Origin: Streptomyces sp. NBC_01268
Lineage (GTDB): Bacteria; Actinomycetota; Actinomycetes; Streptomycetales; Streptomycetaceae
DNA: 64,000 bases
Reading direction: 5' to 3'
Assembly: GCF_036240795.1 (NCBI RefSeq)
Contig: NZ_CP108454.1
Location: 6,322,001 to 6,386,000, forward strand
Part shown: piece after piece, positions 33,522 to 40,306 of the stretch
Position numbering within the stretch: the first letter of the stretch is position 1
How the letters are laid out: each line of letters starts with the position of its first letter
Position numbers and translations under genes: made by a program
The notes under the pieces: model-generated
Database searches by the model: none
What the model saw: the letters and a program-made list of their open reading frames with translations, nothing else
What the model was told of the DNA's origin: nothing

Positions 33522-34673
33522 TCAGGCGGCCTGGAAGTCGATCGCGGCCTTGCGGATCGCGTCCCGGTCGAGCAGCGGCGCGCCGGAGTTCTCCTGGCGC
33601 TCGGTGAGCCAGGGGGTGAAGGCGTCCACGTCGACGAAGACGCCCGAGCCGTCCAGCGCCCACTTGACGAGCGCCGGGGTGAGCCGGGTGCGGACCAGCA
33701 GCTCGCGGGAGTTGCCGACGAGTTCGGCGGGCAGCGTCTCGTACGCCTCGGGGTGGGTGAGCTGGCCGGGGAGTTCGTACGCGAAGGCGTGCGAGGTGGT
33801 CGGCCCGGACTGGAAGGCCTCGCCGAGCCCGGCGCCCTTGAGGGCGATGCGGGACAGCTCGGTGAGGTGGGTCAGGTCGAAGCGGGTGTCGTCGTGGATC
33901 ACCCGCAGGGAGGTGAGCAGTTCGGCCAGCGGGGCGTTGCCGCCGCGCTCGCCGATGCCGCCGACGGTCGCCGAGATCCACTGGGCGCCCGCCCGGACGG
34001 CGGCGAGGGAGTTGGCGACGGCCATGCCCAGCATGTTGTGGGAGTGGATCTCGATCTCGGACCCGTCGATCTCGGTGAGGTCGCCGATCACCTCCTCCAT
34101 TTGCCAGGGCGAGAGGTACGCGACGGTCTCGGCCAGCCGGAACCGGTCGGCACCGGCCTCGAAGCCGGCCGTGACGTACGGGACGAGCCGCTCGCGCGGG
34201 GTGCGGGCACCGTCCTCGCCGCTGAAGGTGACGTGGAAGCCGCGCTCCTTGGCCTGTGTGATCGCCGAACGGGCCAGTGTCTGCAGGAACTTGGCGCTCG
34301 GCGAGCCCAGCTTCAGCTTGGCGTGCTGCTCGGAGGTCGGGATCGAGTACATGATGTGGCGCACGCCGAGCCGTTCGGCCTCGTCGAGGGCCCGCGCGAC
34401 CTGCTGGCGGTCCCGCACCACGACGAGCGTCATGCTCCGCTCGGGGGTGACGGCCTCGTGGGTGGCGAGCACCAGGTCGGCGTCCTTCGAGCCGGGGCCC
34501 GACACCATGCCGACCTCGACCAGCTCGACGCCCGTCCTCACGAGCAGGTCGGCGATGGCCGCGGCGTCCTCGGGGCCGAACTCGACGCCCGCCATGTGCG
34601 CCGAATCCCGCAGCGTCGCATCGGATATGCGGGGGAGGTGGGGGAGCGCCTCCGGCCTTTCTCCTGCTGCCAT
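33522..34673 (-). CDS. Homocitrate/isopropylmalate synthase-like DRE-TIM enzyme
   Basis: A 383-aa TIM-barrel Claisen-type enzyme. The first motif reads DATLRDSAHMAG (canonical LRDGEQ changed). The metal-binding HSHNMLGMAVANSL and the GIGERGGNAPLAEL motif of the synthase branch are present. It lacks the long C-terminal regulatory domain of 2-isopropylmalate synthase. Homocitrate synthase joins acetyl-CoA and 2-oxoglutarate; the altered first motif may mean another 2-oxo acid, or aldolase/lyase activity. AAGGAG lies 7 bases before the ATG. It heads the carrier operon; no homoaconitase or homoisocitrate dehydrogenase is present. Confidence 0.8.
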   Translation of the reverse strand: MAAGERPEALPHLPRISDATLRDSAHMAGVEFGPEDAAAIADLLVRTGVELVEVGMVSGPGSKDADLVLATHEAVTPERSMTLVVVRDRQQVARALDEAERLGVRHIMYSIPTSEQHAKLKLGSPSAKFLQTLARSAITQAKERGFHVTFSGEDGARTPRERLVPYVTAGFEAGADRFRLAETVAYLSPWQMEEVIGDLTEIDGSEIEIHSHNMLGMAVANSLAAVRAGAQWISATVGGIGERGGNAPLAELLTSLRVIHDDTRFDLTHLTELSRIALKGAGLGEAFQSGPTTSHAFAYELPGQLTHPEAYETLPAELVGNSRELLVRTRLTPALVKWALDGSGVFVDVDAFTPWLTERQENSGAPLLDRDAIRKAAIDFQAA

Positions 34674-34781
34674 TTCCTCACTCCTTGTCGGGGGTGATCA
34701 CCACACTCCAGCGAATGCATGTAAGAAACAAGGGGATTCGGGTCAGGGCTCTGTGGGGGAATGTCAAGCAGTGTCAGGAAC

Positions 34782-34837
34782 GAAAGGACGTGCAAGGGAA
34801 CGCAAGGTGGAGTGAGGACGCGTAAGGGCGTGCAAGG
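34782..34837. promoter_or_regulatory. Array of six direct repeats at exact 10-bp spacing
   Basis: GAAAGG, GCAAGG, GCAAGG, GTGAGG, GTAAGG and GCAAGG start at 34782, 34792, 34802, 34812, 34822 and 34832, with weaker copies at 34763, 34773 and 34843. The one-turn period is typical of head-to-tail binding by OmpR-type or SARP winged-helix activators. It lies between the divergent synthase and racemase genes. Confidence 0.65.
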
Positions 34838-34897
34838 CTGTTGTGAGCGGCATGTCTTTTCCTTCGCCTTACGCTGCCGGTCCGGCCGGACGCGCCC

Positions 34898-34903
34898 TAC
34901 TGT
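34898..34903 (+). promoter_or_regulatory. -10 box TACTGT giving a leaderless transcript
   Basis: The -10 ends 7 bases before ATG 34910, which has no Shine-Dalgarno sequence, so the racemase-family mRNA is probably leaderless. There is no good -35, as expected for an activator-dependent promoter downstream of the repeat array. Confidence 0.45.
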
Positions 34904-34909
34904 GCGGGC

Positions 34910-35695
34910 ATGGACCTTTTCTCGCTGCCCCGACTCGGCGTCGTCGTACCGCCGGAGAACCCGACGGCGGAACCGGAGTTCAACCGGTTGCTGGGCGCCG
35001 GAATGCACGTGTACACCTCCCGGTTCCCCACGACCCCCGGCGTGGGGCTCAAGGAGATGCTGGAGACCTACAACCGGGTGCTGCCCGACACGCTCGCGGG
35101 CTTCGGCGCCATGCGCCTGGAAGCCGCCGTCGTGGCGTGCAGCGCCTCGCACTACCTCCTCGACCCGGACGGGGACCTCGCCCTGTGCGAGGAGCTCTCG
35201 CACGGCGCCGGCTTCCCCGTGCGCTCCTCCACACAGGCGATCCTGGCCGCGTGCGAGGCGCTCGACGTGCGGCGGCTGACCCTCGTCTCCCCGTACCAGC
35301 CGTGGCTCACCGAGGTCTCGCGGGCCTTCTGGGAGCGGGCCGGGCTCACCGTCGACGAGGTCGTCCTGGTCCCGGCCGGGCGCACCCCCGACGGTGCCGA
35401 GCACTTCGACCCGTACGAGGTCACCGCCGACCGGATAGGCGAGCGCATACGGACCCACCTGCAGGAACGCCCGCTCCCCGAAGGGTCCGCCCTCCTGTTC
35501 ACCGGTACCGGCATGGGCACCCTCGCCGCCCTGACGGAGCTCGCCGGCCGGCCGGACACGGCCGGCCGGCCGCTGCTCTCCTCGAACCTGGCGTCCGCGT
35601 GGTGGGCGCTGCGGGCGGCGGGCGCGCCGGCCGGGGAGGCGCACCCGCTGGTGCGCCGGCTGGAGGCGCAGGTGGAGCTGGCGACGGCGCGCTGA
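34910..35695 (+). CDS. Maleate isomerase / Asp-Glu racemase superfamily protein
   Basis: A 261-aa protein of the maleate cis-trans isomerase/arylmalonate decarboxylase group. The first catalytic Cys is in AAVVACSASHYL; the segment RSSTQAILAACEAL and the second active-site region SALLFTGTGMGTLAAL are visible. The expected second Cys appears to be Ser (LLSSNLASAWW), as in decarboxylase-type members that need one Cys. It may isomerise or decarboxylate a dicarboxylate for the pathway. It is the only biosynthetic gene in the cluster on the plus strand and is separately controlled from the 10-bp repeat region. Confidence 0.7.
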   Translation: MDLFSLPRLGVVVPPENPTAEPEFNRLLGAGMHVYTSRFPTTPGVGLKEMLETYNRVLPDTLAGFGAMRLEAAVVACSASHYLLDPDGDLALCEELSHGAGFPVRSSTQAILAACEALDVRRLTLVSPYQPWLTEVSRAFWERAGLTVDEVVLVPAGRTPDGAEHFDPYEVTADRIGERIRTHLQERPLPEGSALLFTGTGMGTLAALTELAGRPDTAGRPLLSSNLASAWWALRAAGAPAGEAHPLVRRLEAQVELATAR

Positions 35696-35738
35696 CCGGG
35701 GGCCTCGGGTCGGCCCGGACGGGGCCGGCCCCGCGGCC

Positions 35739-36440
35739 TCAGCTGGCCTCCGCCTCCGGGACGCGCGCGGACGGCGAGTGGTGCCCCATCCGGTAGCCGA
35801 CCCCGCGGACCGTGAGGATCCAGCGGCTGCAGCCCAGCTTGGCGCGCAGGGTGCTCACATGGGTGTCGATGGTCCGGCTGGTGGTGGCCCATTCGCTGCC
35901 CCACACCTTGGCCATCAGTTCCTTCCGGGAGATCACCGTCCCGGAATGCGAGGCGAGCACGTGAAGCAGCTCGAATTCCTTCGACGTGACGTCGACGAGT
36001 CGGTCGCGGAGCCGTACTTCCCGGGCTCGCGGATCGATGTGCAGAGGGCCGAGGGAAATCACCTCGGGCGGCGCGGAGAGGGGGCGGCGGGCCCGGCGCA
36101 GAACGGCTTCGACGCGTGCCGCGATCTCCCGGAAACCCCAGGTCTGCGCGACACAGTCGTCCGCGCCCGCTTTCAGTGCGAGCACCCGCTCCAATTCGTC
36201 GTCGCGGCGGGTGAAGGCGATGAGCGGGACATCGCTTTCGGCGCGCAGGTTGCGGCAGACCTCGATGCCGTCGACATCGGGCAGTTCGAGCGAGAGCAGC
36301 ACCAGGTCGGCCTCGCGGTAGGTGCGCAGGGCGTGTGCCCCGCTGTCCACGCTGCGGGCGGCGAAGCCCTGGCGGCGCAGATCGCGCACGAGCGATGCGG
36401 CGGAGGAGGCTTCCCGCTCCACCACGAGTACGTTTCTCAT
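35739..36440 (-). CDS. Atypical OmpR-type response regulator without phosphoacceptor Asp
   Basis: A 233-aa protein with an N-terminal receiver and C-terminal winged helix (TSKEFELLHVLASHSGTVISRKEL, RTIDTHVSTLRAKLG, VRGVGYRM). The receiver's acidic pocket is VVEREA, and the phosphorylation-site strand reads VLLSLELPDVDG with Ser where Asp is required. The conserved Thr/Lys region is also altered (AFTRRDDE). No histidine kinase is nearby. It therefore probably acts without phosphorylation, like JadR1-type regulators that sense pathway products. OmpR-type DNA-binding domains bind tandem half-sites, making the 10-bp array at 34782-34837 a candidate target (inference). Confidence 0.82.
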   Translation of the reverse strand: MRNVLVVEREASSAASLVRDLRRQGFAARSVDSGAHALRTYREADLVLLSLELPDVDGIEVCRNLRAESDVPLIAFTRRDDELERVLALKAGADDCVAQTWGFREIAARVEAVLRRARRPLSAPPEVISLGPLHIDPRAREVRLRDRLVDVTSKEFELLHVLASHSGTVISRKELMAKVWGSEWATTSRTIDTHVSTLRAKLGCSRWILTVRGVGYRMGHHSPSARVPEAEAS

Positions 36441-36458
36441 CGGATCGGGCCCTTCTCG

Positions 36459-37685
36459 TCAGCCCGCTGCCCGGGCCGGCACGGGGGTGGGGCTGCGGGA
36501 CGGCGGGGCGGGGACGCTGCCGCGCCGGCGCAGGTGCTGGTACGCGTAGGCGGCGGAGGTCATCGTCATGTGGTGGTGCCATCCGGGGTAGGAACGGCCT
36601 TCGAAATCCAGTACGCCGAACCGTTCCTGCAGCGCGGTGACGGTCGAGCGGACGGTGGCACGGCTGCGCATCAGCGCCAGGATCCGTTCCACCCGCCGGT
36701 CGGCGAGGCTGGTGATCCAGTACCGGGCGGGTCGCAGCCCGTCGGGGTCGGGAAGTTCGAGCAGCCGGTAGCCGCGCGCGGCGCCGTCGGTGCCGACCGC
36801 GCGCAACGGGAACCGCACCGTACCGGCGTAGGTGTAGAGAGGGGCCCGCGCGGCGCTCCGGAGACGCGGATCGGGAGCCTGGCGGGTCATCACGTACGGC
36901 TGACGCGCGTTGCGTTCGTCCATCAGGCCGCCCACGGTGGTCACCGTCGGGGTGCGGCGTCCGCCGATCACGACCTGGCCCGGGTTCACCTCGCACAGGA
37001 TGTCCGCCCGGTGCCGGGCGAGCCCGGCCAGCACCCCGCTCGCGTCCTCGCTGCGGGACAGGTCGAGCACCCAGGGCAGCCGGGGCAGCCGGGGGTGCGC
37101 CGCGGTCCCCGCCGCGTAGTCGAGCACGCAGGCGCCGAACGACCGCGCGGTCTCCTCGTCCGGGATCCGCGCCCGCAGCCGGCGCTCCTGGTCCCAGCCC
37201 CACGGGCCGTCGAGCACCAGGCTCCAGTCGACCGGGTAGCAGTGGGTGTCCGTGACGAGGAAGAGTCCCACCGCGCGCTGGCAGTTGACGGTCCGACCGC
37301 TCTCCGCGTCCAGCCGCCGGTGCACCCCCACCGAGTGTTCGCCGCGCTTGGGGATGAGGAGCTCCGTGGCGGTCCAGGCGTACGGGGCCGCGCCCGCCGC
37401 CACCCGCAGGGCGAGTCTCCTGCGCACCGGCTCCCAGTCCCAGGTGCTCGCGTTGATGAACTGGTGCAGGCTGTGCGCCGCCGCCGGCGGTAACCGCTCG
37501 GTGCGGGCCATGCTCTTCGGCGTCTTCCGCCCCGAGACGTGGATCAGGCCCCGTAGGTACGCCCGGGCCCAGCGGCGTTGCTCGGCCCTGTGGAGGGGTC
37601 TGAAGATCTCGTCGAGGAACATCCGCATGCGCGCTTCCTCGTCCCCCATGGTCGCGCGTGCCGTGCCCGAGATGCTTGACGACAT
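36459..37685 (-). CDS. IS701-family transposase-like protein, catalytically degenerate
   Basis: A 408-aa protein with IS701 family landmarks: IPKRGEHSVGVHRRL and the C-terminal LDFEGRSYPGWHHHMTM. The strand that holds the first catalytic Asp pair in active enzymes (DDT before the GKHSVGV motif) reads TATELL. The second Asp region is VLDLSRSED instead of the usual ADAGYG form. No flanking inverted repeats or target-site duplication are apparent. It sits 18 bp upstream of the response-regulator gene on the same strand. It is more likely a domesticated DNA-binding protein co-expressed with the regulator than a mobile element (inference). Confidence 0.65.
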   Translation of the reverse strand: MSSSISGTARATMGDEEARMRMFLDEIFRPLHRAEQRRWARAYLRGLIHVSGRKTPKSMARTERLPPAAAHSLHQFINASTWDWEPVRRRLALRVAAGAAPYAWTATELLIPKRGEHSVGVHRRLDAESGRTVNCQRAVGLFLVTDTHCYPVDWSLVLDGPWGWDQERRLRARIPDEETARSFGACVLDYAAGTAAHPRLPRLPWVLDLSRSEDASGVLAGLARHRADILCEVNPGQVVIGGRRTPTVTTVGGLMDERNARQPYVMTRQAPDPRLRSAARAPLYTYAGTVRFPLRAVGTDGAARGYRLLELPDPDGLRPARYWITSLADRRVERILALMRSRATVRSTVTALQERFGVLDFEGRSYPGWHHHMTMTSAAYAYQHLRRRGSVPAPPSRSPTPVPARAAG

Positions 37686-37755
37686 GTGACGCTACGCCCC
37701 CTCGTACTTGCTTCGCTCGCACCCGAGTCGGTGCCCTGCGTTCCGTACGAAGCCC

Positions 37756-37781
37756 AAAAATACCGTCTCGAAGGAAAATTT
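37756..37781. promoter_or_regulatory. ARE-like TetR operator, site 1
   Basis: It contains TACCGTCTCGAAGGAA (37761-37776) flanked by AT-rich arms, 71 bp upstream of the IS701-like/response-regulator genes. It matches site 3 (44814-44829) at 13 of 16 positions and shares AAAATA...GTCTC with site 2 (45706-45730). Both of those lie ahead of ArpA-like TetR genes. Confidence 0.55.
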
Positions 37782-38024
37782 CACGACGGCGTCGGCGACT
37801 TTGCTCATTCGCCCTCTGACCTGCGGAAACACCCTCGGTTCAGGGGTATGGGAGACCCTCTCCCGGCACCGCGCGGCGGTGCGTGGCCGGGTGCCTGAGA
37901 TCGGCGTGAACCGCGCCCCCCGGGCCCGCATCCGCTGGTCACACGACTGTGCCGCGAGGGGCGTCGAAGGGGGTGGGACAGGTGTTCGGGCGCACGTGTC
38001 AACAGCTCGTGAACAATCCGCCGC

Positions 38025-38068
38025 GAGACGTCAGCGAGACGTCAGCGAGGCGTCAGTGAGACGTCCGC
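38025..38068 (-). promoter_or_regulatory. Four tandem 11-bp repeats (SARP-box type)
   Basis: Read on the minus strand the units are GCGGACGTCTC, ACTGACGCCTC and GCTGACGTCTC twice. The GCTGACG heptamer at 11-bp intervals is the layout bound by SARP activators. It faces the IS701-like/response-regulator genes. The same heptamer recurs ahead of the SARP gene. Confidence 0.6.
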
Positions 38069-38166
38069 GAAGCCGCCGAAGGCCCGGGGGACGGATGCCT
38101 TCGGCGGCTGCTCGGGGCGCCCCGTGGCCGGCCGTGCTCTGCCGGTCGGGGCGGTCGTCGACGGGG

Positions 38167-38206
38167 CGACGACGATCAGTCGGTGGCGACGACGATCAGT
38201 CGGTGG
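38167..38206. repeat. Perfect 20-bp tandem duplication at the MFS stop codon
   Basis: Two identical adjacent 20-bp units, 38167-38186 and 38187-38206. The second contains the MFS stop codon and last codons and the first repeats them downstream. It looks like a recent replication-slippage event that left the reading frame end unchanged. Confidence 0.85.
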
Positions 38207-39428
38207 GGCGCTTGGCGGGGAAGCCGTGGGCGCGGGCGGCCAGGACCACCACGAGCACCGGAGCCAGGAGCAGCAGCACCGTCCACGGGAAGGAGTCGCT
38301 GCCGACGGCGTCGAGCAGGACACCGCCGATGATGCCGCCGCCCGCCATGGCCACGTTCCACAGCGTGACGAGCATCGCCTGTGCGGAGTCGGCCTGTTCG
38401 CCGCCCGCGTCCGCGACCGCCGTCTGCAGCAGGGTCGGCACCCCGCCCCAGCCCAGACCCCACAGGGCCGCCGCGACGTAGACCAGAGCCGTGTTGTCGG
38501 AGAGCACCGCGAGCAGCGCCGCCGCCACGGCGACGAGCAGGGTGCTCGCGACCGTCAGCGCACGCAGCCGGCGGTGGATCTGCGCGCCCACGATCCAGAT
38601 GCTGGCGAGCGAGGCGCCACCGAAGACCAGCAGTACCAGATCGGTGCTGCCGCCCAGTCCCAGGTCGTCGAGGAACGTGGCGATGTACGCGTACAGGATG
38701 GTGTGCGCGAGGACGAAGACCAGCGTCACGAACAGCACCGGGCTGACTCCCGGCACCTTCAGGGCGCGCAGCATCTTCGGCCGCTCGCCCGCTTCCTGGC
38801 CCGGGTAGTCCGGCACGGCGGCGGAGATCCACAGGAGCAGCAGGACCGTGAGGCCGGTCATCGCGAAGAAGGCGACCCGCCAGCCCAGTTGGGAGCCGAT
38901 GAAGGTGCCGGCGGGGACGCCGAGCGAGAGCGCCACCGGGATGCCGGCCATGGCGATGGCGATGGCCTTGCCCTGGAGGTGGACGGGCGACATGCGCCGC
39001 GCGTAACCGGCGAGCAGCGCCCAGGCCAGACCGGCGGCCACACCCGCGACGAAGCGCGCGACCATCGTCACGCCGTACACGGACGACACGGCCGTGACCG
39101 TGTTGGCCACGGCGAAGCCCGCCATGGCGGTGAGCAGCAGCCGCTTGCGCCGCCAGCGCGCGGTGGCCGCGGTGAGCGGGATCGCGGTCAGGGCGGTGCC
39201 GAGCGCGTAGATGGTGACCGTCTGGCCGGTCGCCGACTCGCTGACGTTCAGGTCCTGGCTCATCGCGGGCAGCAGGCCGGCGGGCAGGGTCTCGGTGAGG
39301 CTGGTGATGAAGACGGCGGTCGCCAGGGCGAGCAGGGCGAACAGCGGCAGCTTCTGCGGCTCGCCGCCCTCGCCCGCCGCCGTCGGTGGCGAGGCGGGAG
39401 CGGCGGTGGTGTCGGGTGAGGTGCTCAT
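38196..39428 (-). CDS. MFS transporter, DHA1-type drug/metabolite exporter
   Basis: A 410-aa protein with 12 hydrophobic segments, starting MSTSPDTTAAP with an Ala/Pro-rich cytoplasmic N-terminus. It has the motif SLTETLPAGLLPAMSQDL of the arabinose-efflux/AraJ-like branch and a loop of basic residues between helices 2 and 3 (TARWRRKRLLL). It probably exports the cluster product and may provide self-resistance. It is followed by the regulatory gap and preceded by a shortened SDR gene on the same strand. Confidence 0.85.
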   Translation of the reverse strand: MSTSPDTTAAPASPPTAAGEGGEPQKLPLFALLALATAVFITSLTETLPAGLLPAMSQDLNVSESATGQTVTIYALGTALTAIPLTAATARWRRKRLLLTAMAGFAVANTVTAVSSVYGVTMVARFVAGVAAGLAWALLAGYARRMSPVHLQGKAIAIAMAGIPVALSLGVPAGTFIGSQLGWRVAFFAMTGLTVLLLLWISAAVPDYPGQEAGERPKMLRALKVPGVSPVLFVTLVFVLAHTILYAYIATFLDDLGLGGSTDLVLLVFGGASLASIWIVGAQIHRRLRALTVASTLLVAVAAALLAVLSDNTALVYVAAALWGLGWGGVPTLLQTAVADAGGEQADSAQAMLVTLWNVAMAGGGIIGGVLLDAVGSDSFPWTVLLLLAPVLVVVLAARAHGFPAKRPTD

Positions 39429-39507
39429 CTGGTGTGCTCCGGTGAAGGGAGGGGGCGGGGGCGGGGTCGGGGATCGGGGATCGGGGCCGAGGGCCGGGGA
39501 GAGAGGG

Positions 39508-39597
39508 GACAGGGGACAGAAGCCGGGGGAGAGAGGGACGGGCGCGGAGGCCGGGGGAGAGAGGGACGGGCGCGGAGGCCGGGGGAGAGAGTGACGG
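39508..39597. repeat. 28-bp tandem repeat (VNTR) between SDR and MFS genes
   Basis: Two identical 28-bp copies (39536-39563 and 39564-39591), a diverged copy upstream (39508-39535) and the start of another downstream. The purine-rich unit GGACGGGCGCGG... ends GGGGGAGAGAG. It lies in the 192-bp gap ahead of the MFS gene and may alter promoter spacing. Confidence 0.8.
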
Positions 39598-39620
39598 GGA
39601 CTTGACGGATTCCGTGCGGC

Positions 39621-40169
39621 CTACGAGGGGCCGAGGCCTCCGTCCACGGGGAGCTGGGCGCCCGTCGTGAAGGTCGCCTCGGTGGCGAGGAAGAGCGCGG
39701 CGCGGGCGACTTCCTCCGCGGAGCCGAGGCGCCCGAGCGGAGGCAGCGGCGAGGCGACGGCCGGCGCCGCCTCGATACAGCCCGGGGCCACGGCGTTGAC
39801 CCGGATGCCGCGCGGCGCCAGCTCTCCCGCGAGGGCCCGGACGGCGGCCGGAGACGGGGCGGGCGCGGTGAGCACCACGGCGCCGCCGTCCCTGAGCAGC
39901 CGCAGCAGGGGCCGGGCGGTGGCGACGGCGTCCGCGAAGAGGAGGTCCGGGCCGTCCAGGTCGGCCGGGGCCGCGTCGAAGGAGCCGTCGGGGCTCTCGA
40001 CGACACGGGCGGCGGAGCCCAGTTCGGTCCGGGCGTGGGCGCTCTCGGCCGCCGTGCGGGCGGTCAGCAGCACGCGCGCGCCGCCCTCCACCAGCCGCTT
40101 GGCGATGGCCAGGCCGATGCCGGTGTCCTGGCCGACGACGACGGCCCTCCTGCCCGCGTACCTGGTCAT
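39621..40169 (-). CDS. Shortened SDR-family protein lacking the catalytic YxxxK
   Basis: A 182-aa protein, against ~250 for typical SDRs. It has an N-terminal nucleotide motif altered to GQDTGIGLAIAKRL and the C-terminal RVNAVAPGCIE...GAQLPVDGG. The segment that should contain Ser, Tyr and Lys is missing: GGAVVLTAPAPSPAAVRALAGEL jumps from beta-5 to helix alpha-F. The frame is intact and codon bias is normal, so it is not an obvious frameshift. It may be a non-catalytic NAD(P)-binding protein or a decaying gene. Confidence 0.7.
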   Translation of the reverse strand: MTRYAGRRAVVVGQDTGIGLAIAKRLVEGGARVLLTARTAAESAHARTELGSAARVVESPDGSFDAAPADLDGPDLLFADAVATARPLLRLLRDGGAVVLTAPAPSPAAVRALAGELAPRGIRVNAVAPGCIEAAPAVASPLPPLGRLGSAEEVARAALFLATEATFTTGAQLPVDGGLGPS

Positions 40170-40225
40170 GACCGCCGCTCCCTTCCGCCGCCTGGCGAGT
40201 CGTTTCTCCGACTGTGCGCCCGGCC

Positions 40226-40269
40226 GCTTCGGGGACGCTTCGGATGCGCTGACGGTCGGCTGACGGGTT
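40226..40269 (+). promoter_or_regulatory. Four tandem 11-bp repeats ahead of the SARP gene
   Basis: GCTTCGGGGAC, GCTTCGGATGC, GCTGACGGTCG and GCTGACGGGTT follow without gaps. The GCTGACG heptamer and the 11-bp period match the array at 38025-38068. It lies 38 bp before the SARP start and also upstream of the divergent SDR gene, suggesting autoregulation and control of both directions. Confidence 0.6.
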
Positions 40270-40281
40270 CGCGGGCGCGCG

Positions 40282-40306
40282 CGTACCGCCGTGGGGGAGG
40301 GGTACG
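40282..40306. promoter_or_regulatory. CGTACC/GGTACG inverted repeat over the SARP ribosome binding site
   Basis: CGTACC (40282-40287) and GGTACG (40301-40306) flank GGGGGAGG immediately before GTG 40307. It could be an operator or an RNA hairpin hiding the ribosome binding site. Confidence 0.4.

Larger units (their letters stand above)
37686..38195. other. 510-bp regulatory gap between MFS and IS701-like genes
   Basis: No convincing gene. It holds an AT-rich ARE-like site (37756-37781), an 11-bp repeat array (38025-38068) and part of a 20-bp duplication (38167-38206). The minus strand could encode a 38-aa peptide (MSKVADAVVKFSFETV...) after AGAGGG, but its AT-rich part coincides with the ARE-like site, so it is not called. 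Confidence 0.5.

Noticed and set aside
30489..34673. Primary lysine or arginine biosynthesis operon
   Set aside because: Streptomyces makes lysine through diaminopimelate. Homoaconitase, homoisocitrate dehydrogenase, LysJ and LysK are missing, and cluster regulators and an exporter surround the genes.
36459..37685. Active IS701 insertion sequence
   Set aside because: Catalytic Asp positions are replaced and no terminal inverted repeats or target duplications were found.
37692..37931. 79-codon minus-strand frame, including a 38-aa peptide with AGAGGG upstream
   Set aside because: Its AT-rich part coincides with the ARE-like operator and promoter region, and codon usage is unlike neighbouring genes.
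39508..39597. CRISPR array
   Set aside because: The 28-bp units are directly adjacent with no spacers, and no cas genes are present.
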